From Leptodactylus fallax (lineage: Eukaryota; Chordata; Amphibia; Anura; Leptodactylidae), in NCBI GenBank assembly GCA_947044405.1, contig CAMRHE010000354.1, positions 620,001 to 684,000 of the forward strand: DNA of 64,000 nt, written 5' to 3'. Shown one piece after another: positions 23,955 to 43,900 of this stretch (position 1 is its first letter; each line of letters starts with the position of its first letter). Both the position numbers and the translations under genes were made by a program. The notes below the pieces were generated by a model that had not been told where the DNA came from, did not search any database, and saw nothing but the letters and a program-made list of their open reading frames with translations.

Positions 23955-24110
23955 CATATAGCTGTGTGGGGGCCAAAAAGAAGAGGGCATTATACTGTGT
24001 GGGGGCCTAAAAAGGGACAATATACTGTGTAGGAGCTAGTAAAAGGGTCAATATACTGTGTGGGGACCAAGAAAGGGGACAGTATACTGTGGGGGTCAGT
24101 AAAGGGTGCC
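23955..24110. repeat. minisatellite fragment, about 30-bp unit
   Basis: Five diverged units around 'tatactgtgtgggggcc', the same family as at 20.15 kb. Confidence 0.75.
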
Positions 24111-24665
24111 AAATAAGGGAATTTCATGATCCAAAAAATGGCTGGGGATGGCCTACAATATTAGTTAGGGGGTCCCCATAATGAAACGAAAGATCAATGG
24201 ATTGGGGTTTTTTTTTGTTTTTCTTTTTGGGGGGGCGGAGCCTTTCTATAGGTTGGCTGGATCTCACAACTTATCTCCTCCCCCTCCCTGCACAGAACAA
24301 GTCTAGAAAACTCTCCCATAGACCTCAGTCTATTGCCTACTATGGCCATGACTATGCTGTAAAGCAGATCACTAAATGCTGTTAATAGAGCGGAGGAGAA
24401 GCTCAGGCAAGATGCCTGCCCCAAGAATCATGTACAGAAAATAACATGAAATAATCTACAATCCAAAATAAAACCAGATAATATCTGGTTTTATATCATC
24501 CAAAAAGCAACCACTGTAGTGTCTGATCCCTTAAGACCTATTATTTTGGGCGTTAAAGCGGCCGTCCTACCATTCAATATCACATTTATTGTATTGATCA
24601 TAAAAAATGAATGTTTGCCATTTACATGCTGATAAAAAATGATAAGATGAAGAGTTATTACAGTT
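24111..24665. other. spacer, nothing recognised
   Basis: Only a short palindrome ('aaccagataatatctggtt' near 24473-24491) stands out. Confidence 0.4.
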
Positions 24666-25030
24666 ATTTACATACTATGGCACCACCTGGTGTTCAAAGT
24701 ATATAGCAATGGGTACGTCCACCTACTAAGCTGAGTGCTGGTGGACGCACATGCCCAAATCATTGTCTTCATAGTCAGGTCTCTATCTAATGATCCCGCA
24801 CTCACTGCAAGGCAGCCAATAGCAATAGCTTTTAGCAAGTAAGAAAGTCTTCTCTACACACAGGGCTATAAGATATTTCTATTGGCCACCCTGCAGTGAA
24901 CAGAAGATCACTATGCTTAGACCTGGCAGTGGGGACAGCGACTGAGCATGTGTGTCCACCAGCCCATTAGGTAGACGTGCACATTGCTATACACTCTGAA
25001 CACCAGGTGGTGCCATACTATGTAAGCAAA
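24666..25030. mobile_element. foldback element
   Basis: The outer arms (24666-24711 and 24981-25030) are inverted complements sharing 'ggcaccacctggtgttc' and its complement. The interior contains further matched pieces ('ggtagacgtgcac' against 'gggtacgtccacc'). No open frame. Confidence 0.65.
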
Positions 25031-25113
25031 TGTCATATCTCTTGAGTTATTTTTTTAACAATGTGCAAATGGAAACATGGTTAATTTTTATGATCTAAGC
25101 AATGAATCACATT

Positions 25114-25338
25114 TAAGCTAAAGCTCCACGTTGCGAAAACACAGGTTTTTTTGTTGCAGATTTTGCTGTGGATTTTTGAGCCAAAGTCAAGAATGGCTAC
25201 AAAGGGAATGGGAAATATATAGGAATTTCTTATACTTCTCCCTTCTGCTCAATCCACTCCTGGCTTTGGCTCAAAAAAACACAGCAAAATCTGCAACAAA
25301 AAAAGCTGCATTTCCACAATGTGGGGCCTCAGCCTTAA
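25114..25338. mobile_element. MITE-type element with inverted ends
   Basis: The left end 'taagctaaagctccacgttg' is complementary to the right end 'aatgtggggcctcagcctta' with some mismatches. Inner blocks 'ttgttgcagattttgctgtg' and its complement pair as well. A relative lies at about 1850-2245. Confidence 0.6.
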
Positions 25339-25546
25339 AGGGGTTTTCATGACTTAAATATGGATGACCTATCATGGCAAATCCGTAGGGGTCCAATTCC
25401 AGGTGCGCCTACCTTTTATAATACAGGTGTCTACTTAAGTGGTTGAGGGTTTTTGGACCTCTTCACTCCTATAGCTAAGGAGGTAGATGCGTCATTAAAG
25501 GGAGTCTGTCACCAGAACCCAGCATATCAACCTAGCCCTGCAGATA

Positions 25547-27184
<1,638 letters not shown>

Positions 27185-27306
27185 TAGATAGGTTAGGATC
27201 ACCTGAATTAAACGGTGCATCCCCCTTGTGAGTGGGTGCCTGCCTTGCCGAGATATGGCTGCGGGCTAGGTTGATATGCCGGGTTCTGGTGACAGACTCC
27301 CTTTAA

Positions 27307-28120
27307 AGGGTTAAAACTGTAGGGAGCATTCTTATGGATTTTGGTTCATCCTACAAATTGGACACTATCCTGGAGGAATTCTGCCCCCCAGTCACCAACA
27401 CGTACCAATATAAAACACCCAAGCACGCTCGCTGGCCCACATACACACACCAGTCCTTTTCCTGTTACTCCTGTAAACCTCTCGCCAGACTTGAAGCTGA
27501 GTTATGACTGCAACCTGATATTAATAACCGCAGGCGATATCTGCCAAGGCCTCAACTTTGAGGTTTTGGCTTGATTTCCGTTCATCAGCAAAATTCTTTC
27601 ATATTTTCGCTTCCTTTTTCTTCTCTTTGTCTCTTGGGTATAGGGGGAAGTGAATCATTGACCTGATTGGGTGCACCTCCTGATGTAGGGTGCAGCTGTG
27701 TGTGTACAAGGGTTCTTCCCGGTTACTGTATTATTTGTATGGGCTATTACAGATCTCTCATCTGTACAAGACACTCGGCAGCCACATGTTTGTGCAACTC
27801 TGCTCTCCATCATGTAATATCCGTGAAATGGGCTACGCAGTTATTGGATGAGCCCGTGTTTCCAAACCTATTTACTTGGGACACCCCTACCAATTAATTT
27901 TTACCAGAATACCAAAAACAAATGGCAGTTTTGATGTGGTTTTTAGCACAGTTTTTGAATTTGCAGTTGAAACGTGTTAATACATTTATTTCTCCTGCAA
28001 AATTAGACAAAAAATCACAAAAAAATGTATCAAAACCGTATTTTTTGGTGCAGTTTTACCATCGTCTTATACCAACCACAGTGAATGCACCATCACCATG
28101 TTTCCTTAGTGTCTTCCACA
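27307..28120. other. spacer, nothing recognised
   Basis: No gene or repeat family is recognised in this stretch. Confidence 0.4.
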
Positions 28121-29075
28121 TAGTATAATGCTCCCTTATTAATATTAGTATTTCCAAAATACAGTATAATGCTCCCCAATGACCCCACACTTTCTTATGC
28201 TCCCCAGTGATGCCACACTTTATAATGCCCCCCAGTGGCCCCACACTTTGTAATGTTCACCAGTAGTCTTCACACTTTATAATGCTCCCACACTTTATAA
28301 TTCTCTCCAGTGGCTCCACACTTTGTAATGTTTCCCAGTGGTTCCACACTTTATAATGCTCCCCAGTGGCGCCACACTTTGTAATGTTCCCCAGCGGTTC
28401 TCACACTTTATAATGTTTTCTAGTGGTCCCACACTTTCTAATGCTCCTCAGTGATGCCACACTTTATAATGCCCCCCAGTGGCCCCACACTTTGTAATGT
28501 TCCCCGGTAATCTTCACACTTTATAATGCTCCCACACTTTATAATTCTCACCAGTGGCCCCACACTTTGTAATGTTCCCCAGTAGTCTTCACACTTTATA
28601 ATGCTCCCCAATGGCCCCACACTTTGTAATGTTCCCCAGTAGTCTTCACACTTTATAATGCTCCCCAGTGGCCCCATACTTTGTAATGTTCCCCAGTAGT
28701 CTTCACACTTTATAATGCTCCCCAGTGGCGCCACACTTTGTAATGTTCCCCAGTGATTCCACACTTTATAATGCTCCCCAGTGGCGCCACACTTTGTAAT
28801 GTTCCCCAGTGGTTCTCACACTTTATAATGTTTCCTAGTGGTCCCACACTTCATAATTCTACCCAGTGTCCCAACACTGTATAATGCTTCCCAGTGACCT
28901 CATATTTTATAATGCTGCCCATTGCTCTCACATTTTATAATACTCCCCAGTGACTTCACACTTTATAATGCTCCCTAGTGTCCCCACACTGTGTAATGCT
29001 GCCCACTGCTCTCCCATTTTATAATGCTTCACACTTTATAATGCTCTCCAGTGATCCCCATACAATATTTATAAT
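28121..29075. repeat. minisatellite, about 28-bp unit, inverted orientation
   Basis: About 33 units of the form 'ccacactttataatgctccc' plus 'cagtggcc', the reverse complement of the family at 20.15 kb. A higher-order alternation is visible ('agtagtcttcacactttata' every other unit at 28570-28710). Confidence 0.92.
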
Positions 29076-30025
29076 ACTCCCCACTGGTCACACATAATAG
29101 TATGCCATATAAATAAAAAAAAATAATACTTACCAAACCCCATTAGTACCATAACCTTTGCAGCTCTCCTTCTTTTGTCTTGCAACAAGCCTACATTACT
29201 AGTAGCAACCTGAATGGTGAAGTAAGACGCTAAAGGCCTTGTGTTCGGCTCCATCTGTGTCCTCAAGGCACAGATAGACCTGCAGCAATTTTTCAATCGG
29301 AGTGTTGTGACACCCATAGCAGGTTTTCACAGCACCCCAGTTAGGAATTGCTGTGATAAGCAGTGGTGTATATAGAGGACGGGGGTTTCTATAGCAAATA
29401 TAAAATTAGCCCCTTTTCAGGGACTTCTTGACACCACCACACTCTTAACCTGATTCAGTAGTTTTTCCTAAAATTTCATAAGATTAAAAAAAATTTAAAA
29501 AATTACTTAATACTTACCTATTAGATCCCCTGTGGCTCCAGAACTACCACTCAGCTGCCCCAAACAGTTTTATGTACTGTGCTGCAGGACTTATAGGGAG
29601 AAGATTGCCTGGAAATGACTTATTGTTTATATCACGTTTTTATATTAAACATATTTCTAAATAATTTGTTGGTGATGTTTTTAATTTTCCATGTTATTAC
29701 CTATATTTTAACAAAATACTAGAATTCCAACTCTTGCTACTGTTGGTTGCCCATTGTGTAGAGAGGGGAGTAGATAAGCTGTCAAATCCTCTATTGTGAC
29801 CCGTGGCTTCTCAGTGTCTTACATATACATGATAGCCGTCATCATCAATATGATGTAAGTGAGGTGAATGCTGCAAAGAAATCTCTTATAGAAACCAAGA
29901 AGTAGCAGTATATTATTTGGCTTAGTGGACATTGTCAAAACTGCAGGATTTTTTTTTTTAAATAGATAATAGCATGGAAATAAAAAAAAAAAACTCACCA
30001 AAATTACTTTAACATAAAACTTGAC
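29076..30025. other. spacer, nothing recognised
   Basis: AT-rich DNA with poly-A stretches. No gene is recognised. Confidence 0.4.
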
Positions 30026-30992
30026 TTAACCACTTCTGTACTGCCCATAGACTATATACGTCCGGAAGTTGGTTGTCTATTTCTGCAAGGACGTACCGGT
30101 ACATCCAAGAAGAATTCAGCAGCAGCACAAAATCATGCAGCTGCTGAAACAGGGAGCCAGCTGTAACTTCAGCCGGAGCTCCAAGAGAGAAGACAAGGAA
30201 GGTTTATTACCTTCCCTGCCTTCCCGATCACTGTATATTCAGCGCTCAATCAGTGCTATGGGCGCCGCCATCTTGTGGCTCCCCTCTGACCCAGCAGTCA
30301 CATGATCCGCTGGGATCAGAGTCTGTAAGAGCTGCTGGGTCCTACAGGACTCAGATCATCTCTATAGTAACGGGCAGGAGGCTATATTCCTCCTGTAACT
30401 GGGGCTAAATGTACCAGCCCCAGTTACAGGGGTATATCTGCCTCCCCCATAAAAAAAAAAAAAAAAAAGTCATCAGATGTCCCCAAAGGTCTATTATGAT
30501 CTTATGGGGACATAATGTAAAAAAAAAGTGGAAAAAAAAATGAAAAGAAAAGTGAAAAAAAAAAAGTAAGTAAAATAATTAAAAAAAATAAAATAATATG
30601 CCAATAATACGCCCTTATTACAGGTTCTAGCCCCACCCCCGATGACACCATACAAAATAAAAATTATCGTAATGGAGAGTAAAAACTATTTTAAAAAGTT
30701 TTTTAGTAGCACTTTGTGTTATTAAATAAATAAAAAATGAAAAGTGAAAAACAGACCCGTTTTCCCTCCTCTTTTGTTTATATTTTCCTGGATATAAAAA
30801 AAAATGAAAACACATGCAAAAATAACAAATAACATAAAAATAAAGCCCTATGTGTCACCCAAAAAAGATGCCGAAATTAGTTGCATAACGCAAATGATAA
30901 AAATGTTACAGCCCTCAAAACCGCACATACAAAAAACCCGAAAATGTGTCTGGTCTGGAAGGGGGTAAAGCATCTGGTATGGAAGTGGTTAA
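30026..30992. mobile_element. DNA-transposon-like element with short inverted ends
   Basis: It begins TTAACCACTTC and ends GAAGTGGTTAA, a perfect 11-bp inverted repeat with TTAA at the outer edge. The interior contains long A-rich tracts (30445-30620), an inverted pair around 'ggggctaaatgtaccagcccc', and no transposase. TTAA ends fit a piggyBac-like or similar target preference; this is inference. Confidence 0.55.
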
Positions 30993-31029
30993 AAGATGTC
31001 ATGTTGTGGCGACACTTTCGACTTTCCAA

Positions 31030-31155
31030 TAACTCACTGCTAGTCTCTACTAATGGAACTGAGCTGCAGTACCAGACACAACCTATGGACAGGTGTGGCA
31101 CTGTTTCTGGAAGGAAGCAGCCATGTGTTTATAATGCTGTACAATCCCTTTAAAT
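31030..31155. repeat. interspersed repeat fragment
   Basis: 'actgagctgcagtaccagac' and 'gtgtggcactgtttctgga' recur near 42785-42840 and in part at 19600. Confidence 0.5.
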
Positions 31156-31636
31156 TTCATTGAAATATAAGGTTTTTTTTTTCTATAACTGTGGTGTATC
31201 AGACGCTACATTGGGTTCAATGTAAAAATCCATTAGGGGGAGCTAGAGAGTGAAATAAGGGCCCTTCAGAAGGAAGAAAGTCGGCAGAATCTACATTATC
31301 TTTAATATGTCTTGTTGTATATGTAGGTAAGAATCTGTCGCCACAGTATACAATAAAAGTTGGCATTGTGAGGGTGTACGGTTTTATCTAGAATTTAATT
31401 CATACGGTATCATGTACACATTTCTGTATCCACAATTTTGGCCAAGGGGTGGCTAAATTTGGCAATGGGTTTCTAGGACTGTGGTATTTTGTATGAAATG
31501 AACTATAGTCAAAATAGCAAATTCTTCAAATATTTTGGCCTATTTTTTCTAGTAAAAGTATATAGGAATAAGCCTTCACGAATTCCTCTCTAATATGACT
31601 ATAATGTGACTGCTATTATTCTGTTTTTCATTCCAG

Positions 31637-38870
<7,234 letters not shown>

Positions 38871-38974
38871 GTTCCTTCTGTGCCCCTCCCTCTTGTCTCC
38901 CCCAGCAATGTAGTCTGAACACCCCCACTATAGTACAACACACTCTACACACATTTGCTGAAAAACTTATATTT

Positions 38975-38980
38975 TTTATT
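38975..38980 (-). terminator. SHFL: poly(A) signal, SHFL side
   Basis: TTTATT on the plus strand is AATAAA on the minus strand. It lies about 1.7 kb 3' of the SHFL stop and faces the ANGPTL6 signal about 120 bp away. Confidence 0.4.
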
Positions 38981-39603
38981 TTCTATTAACAAAAAGATTT
39001 GCAAACAGCAGAACATTTAATTCCCGCAAGCGAAATGACGACGGACGCTTTAAGTAAATGTGTACAGGAGGAAGAAGATGCGTCATGAAGGAGATATGGA
39101 AGCTGTGACTTTACCAGAAGGAACGGATACTGACTCATCCACACAATCCCAAGCCACAAGAATAAGGCACTAACTGAAGACAATGAAGTGGAGCCTTCAG
39201 TAATGTACTAAGAAGTTGCATAAATGACAATTCCATAGGGTCTATTTATATTTTGCATTGAGTTCCTTCCCTTAACTAGCAGGAAGAATAGCGCAGGAGA
39301 AGAATTAAAATTCCTTGTACTTGCCCTTTAAATCCATCAGCAGAATGCAGGGTGCTGTTTAGAGTAGTCTGTATTCTATTTATGGAGTTGAATGTACAGG
39401 CCATCGTATAACAGCTTTGCTGGTGAGGGCCTGACTGTAGGGGCCCTCACCAGTCGCCGGAAGAAAGTGGCTATTCCTGCCCTTGAGGACCCTAGAAGAC
39501 TGTGTGACTTCCATTCTAGCAAACAATTGCATCCCCATCAATTCTTGAGCACTTGGAAACTTCTTTATAGCAGATCTGTCAGTCTAATATGGTGCCCAAT
39601 ATA

Positions 39604-40435
39604 AGGGCAGCATATTCTAGCTACAGGTCTGTACTACTAGTAGCTAAAAAAGCACCAAAAAGTGCAGTTTCGATACTACAAGTGCTAAAGAATACACTGG
39701 CCTTATAGTGTGAGTCCAGCTATATTCATGAGCACAACATTAACCCCATCTCCTCCCGTCCTTCTGTGCTAGGTCTGTACTACTGGTAGCCTAAAAAGTG
39801 CTGTCTCGATATAACAGTGCTAAAAAATACACTGGCCTAATAGTATGAGTCCAGCTATATTCACGAGCACAGCGTTAACCCTTCTTCCTCCCATCCCTCT
39901 GTACTAGATCTGTATTACTAGTAGTCAAAAAAGCACAAAAAAGTGCCGTCTTGATACTACCAGAGCTAAAGAATACACTGGCCTAAGAGTATGAGTCCAG
40001 CTATATTCATAAGCACAGCACTAACCCCGCCTCCTCCTGTCCCTTAGAATGCTGATTGGCAGGCTGCTATGTTCATCACCATCCCAATCCCTATATAAAG
40101 ACAATGTATTTCAGCTGCCGGTCTACTATTAGTAGCCAAAAAGGCACATAAAATGTGCTATTTTAATACTAGCTGCGCTAAATACACTGGCCTCATAGTA
40201 CAAGTCCAGCTATATTCATGAACACAGGACTAACCCCGCCTCCTCCCGCCCCTTAGGACAGTGATTGACAGGCCGATGTTTTTATCACCATACCAATGGT
40301 GGAGGAAGGAGGGGCTAGTTCTGTGCTCATGACTATAGCTGGACTCCTACTATGAGACTGGTGTATTCTTTCAGCACTACTGGTGCCAAAATATTTTGCC
40401 ATTTTGGACCTGTAGCTTTAACAATCTGTCCTTAT
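39604..40435. repeat. tandem plus inverted repeat in the SHFL 3' UTR
   Basis: Four direct copies of a block of about 140 bp (starting near 39628, 39775, 39911 and 40120; 'tactactagtagc', 'gtgctaaagaatacactggc', 'gtccagctatattcatgag') are followed by one inverted copy at about 40300-40430 ('ctcatgactatagctggac'). Together they form a foldback with a tandem-repeated arm. Confidence 0.85.
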
Positions 40436-40687
40436 ATAAGGACGTATATTAAGTTGATGGATCCACTTTAATTACTCAATGGCTTTCATGGAAAATTCCT
40501 GCTCGTATAAGGATCAGGTCCGATAATACGCATATATTAGGGAATTGTCATTCATACAAAAATATGAGTGTAAGTGCTTTAAGGTAACATCACATATTAT
40601 CAGCTAGGGGCTAGCTTTGGGCTCTGCAGTGAATATGGACATTCATGATGTAACAATGGCCGCTGATGTCACGTAGGCGTTTCCATC

Positions 40688-40905
40688 CTAGCTGTCGTTG
40701 CTGTCGTTTTCGTCTTCGTCAGACTCTCGTATGTCATCCAGAATGAGATCATCGACATCGCACTGGGTCAGGCTGCCCTGGCTGAGACATGTAGCCACAG
40801 TGGACCCTGTGCTCACGTGCAACGTGCTCGGATACAGGACTTTGGGAGTGTTCTGTTTGGCCCTGCTCCTGGGATGGACGCACAGGAGGCCGGGGATGTA
40901 GGGCT
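40688..40905 (-). CDS. SHFL: SHFL last coding exon
   Basis: This exon encodes [39 protein letters not shown], the hydrophobic DDLILDDI segment (in human SHFL the matching LDNLILEDL region is a nuclear export signal) and an acidic tail. The stop TAG is at 40688-40690 and the acceptor is tatacacag|AG. Confidence 0.95.
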
Positions 40906-43900
40906 CTGTGTATAGACAGAAAGAAGTCAGTGTCCGTATAAGTATGAATGAGGAGAATCCGTCTCACTAATAGAGGTGGGCGAACCGATTCGTTACAAAC
41001 CACTTATGACCCGAATATTCTAAATTGTTCAGTTTTTAACAAAACTTAACAATTGGAGATGTCTCAGATGAACTAAAATGGTTGTCGCAACATGCATTGC
41101 GGTAAATTATTATATTCTCTGGGGTTTCTTCAGATCCCAGAGTATAATAGGAAGAGGCCCGGGGGAGGTGTAAAAAATAAAAAAAAAACATTTATACTCA
41201 CCTTTCTTCACCTCTTTTGGGCCTCCTCGTGGCGTCCGGTGCTCTCCTGGTGGTGTCATGTATCCAGGGTCACCAATGAGGCCTGTGATTGGGCCTTAGC
41301 GGTCACATCGGCATGCCAAGAATTATGACGTCACCAAGTGACCAAAAGAGAGCGCCGAAGGAGGCCCAAAAGAGGTGAGGGTAGGTGAGTATAAATGTTT
41401 TATTATTTTTTTACATCTCCCCTGGACCTCTACCTATCCGTACTTCCATATCCAAACTTGTTCGATCTAAAACGAATCAGGGACCTGAGTTGCCCGAACA
41501 AGAAACAAAACAAATCATGGGAGGTTGACCCATCTCTACTCACAAATATCTTAATGCTATGTGGTATTATATAAAGCTTTGGCTTTCAAATGACACCAGA
41601 ACCACAGCTCTAGGTAAGACTGTGAGTTACTGCACTTGTTCGAAGTCAGGACGTAACTCTTATGTCCTTGGCTACAAAAGCCTATGACTGACAGGACGTA
41701 CTGGTGCTCCAGTAATGATGTCAATAACCTCCCACATGGCAGCCAATCTCTGGCCTCAGCAGTCACGTGTGGTAGTTAGGTTACATTATCAGTCAGGTAT
41801 GTGGATCGGAACCTCTGCCGTGATAATGGACCTGACTAACGCGCATGACTACTTAGGCCAGTGATTGTGAGCTCAGGGCGAAGAGGAGGTGAGTGTTGTT
41901 TACTTATTTATTTTAGGTCCTTTCTTGCCCTCAGTGATTTTTGTTTTGGGGGGCGGAAAACCCTTTGATGCATACAGTATATATATAATTTTTTAGTTTG
42001 GGATATTTTTTATCTCCATATAAATAAGGTACGTTTAAAGTGGGGGAGGAAGAGGAGAGTTTCTCAGAGCAGAGAGACATCTGCACTCTAGAGAGACAGT
42101 TCTTTTTCACAACACAACTGGATTATCAGGAATTACTATCCACCTTTCTGTTGATAGAAATGACTCATTTTATTCTGTAGACACCTCATAACTCTGTCTC
42201 TCTATTTCTCCTCTTCCCCCTCCCCTCTCCATAGACTTCATTCTAAACTGACACTGCTTGTGTTCAGAGTATGGACTGAAATCACTCAGATAAGAAGTAA
42301 AGAATTATAGTGAAGTATATTGTAAAGTTAGTTCCTCTCACCTGCACTGTTGGAAAAATAAATAAAATATACTTACACTATAAGGGCCTAGTGAAATTCT
42401 ATCATCAGTTCTAATTCTAGAATTATATTATAATAAAGACTTTTTTTTTTTTACCCCTCCGGTTGTAACAATTTTCTGCGAAGCAGCTGTGAGGGTTTCG
42501 GGTTCGTGGGCCACTGTTTCGCCGGGGAGGGAGGATTCGACTAGGTAAGACTGGACTGCCACACAAGTAACATGGGCAAGAAACCCCCATCTGTGCAAAT
42601 CCCCTGCAAATGGAAGACAATGCCAAGGATTGAGCCAAAAAAGGAAAATAGTGAACATGAATAAATCGCATTTTATCTGCACTTTTGCACAGGTCGAATT
42701 TGGATACTGTTGGGAGTTATATATGATCAGTAGCCTGAAACAGCGCCACACCTGTCTACAGCCTGCTTTAAAGTGAATGGGGATGAGCTGCAATACCAGG
42801 CATAGCCTGGGGACAAGAGTGGCGCTGTTTCTAAAAAATAAAGCATGCCAATCCTGGACAACATAACGTCTTAGCTGGAACCTCAAGTAACCCAGTGTTG
42901 TCTTCTGCTGCTGTAGCTATACACTTAGGCTAGGACTACAAGGTCGTATGATACAGAGCCTCGAAATAGACAGTTAAATAGTACAATTTTGGCTGACTGC
43001 AACCACCACTAGAGGGAGCTTAGCACATACTGCTTATACATAGAACTCAATAATAAAGAAGTAGTCACCTTTTTTTTTTTTTTTTAATCGTCCCCCTTGT
43101 TTCCACATAGGTGGCTCAGTGGGGTGGTGGGAGGGTTAAACTTACTAGTTTCTTTATTCGGCAGATATAGTGCACTGCATGACCCGCTTCTGAGTTGCCG
43201 GGGGTCATTGTCTTTTTCAGTGGACTGGAACTCAGATGCTTAATGTATTCCTACAGAACTAGAGCCTAGAAGGAACGCATTGAAAGTCTGAGTTCTGGTT
43301 CAGTGAATGAGACAGTGACCTCAGGAAACTCAAAAGCAGTTCATGTGGGAGAGCACCAGGCACTATATCTGCCGAATATAGCAACCAGTAAGTTTAACCT
43401 TCACAAAACTCCACAGGCATATGTAGAAACATGGGAGGAAGTAAAAAAAAAAAAAAAAAAAAGTTGACAGCTCCTAAGTTCCCCCTAGTTGTGGCTACTA
43501 AATCTGGGCAGGTGACTTGAAGCTAGAACATGCTTCTGGTTAATGAGAAGCAACTCCAGCTCATCACATCCTTCAATAGGCGCCGCTTCACTGATTCTGG
43601 CACAATTGGAATTTTTTCTCTAGCCCCAACCATTCCCATGCGATCATTTCTGTTAGTTTCAGCATACAATTATTCTCTATACTGTCAGGTGGGTGGTCCT
43701 AGGCTGGAACAGACATACAGGGACCTCCCACCTGACAGCAGAGAACATAACTGTCCTTAAACTAACAGAAATGATTGCTCAGGAACGTGAGGGCTAGTTA
43801 AAAAATTCCAACTGCTCCAGTATTAGTGGAGCGACTTCTATTGAAGGACGCAAAGGGTTGGATCAGTGGAGGTGGTGAAAGGTCCTCTTTAAGGGACCCC

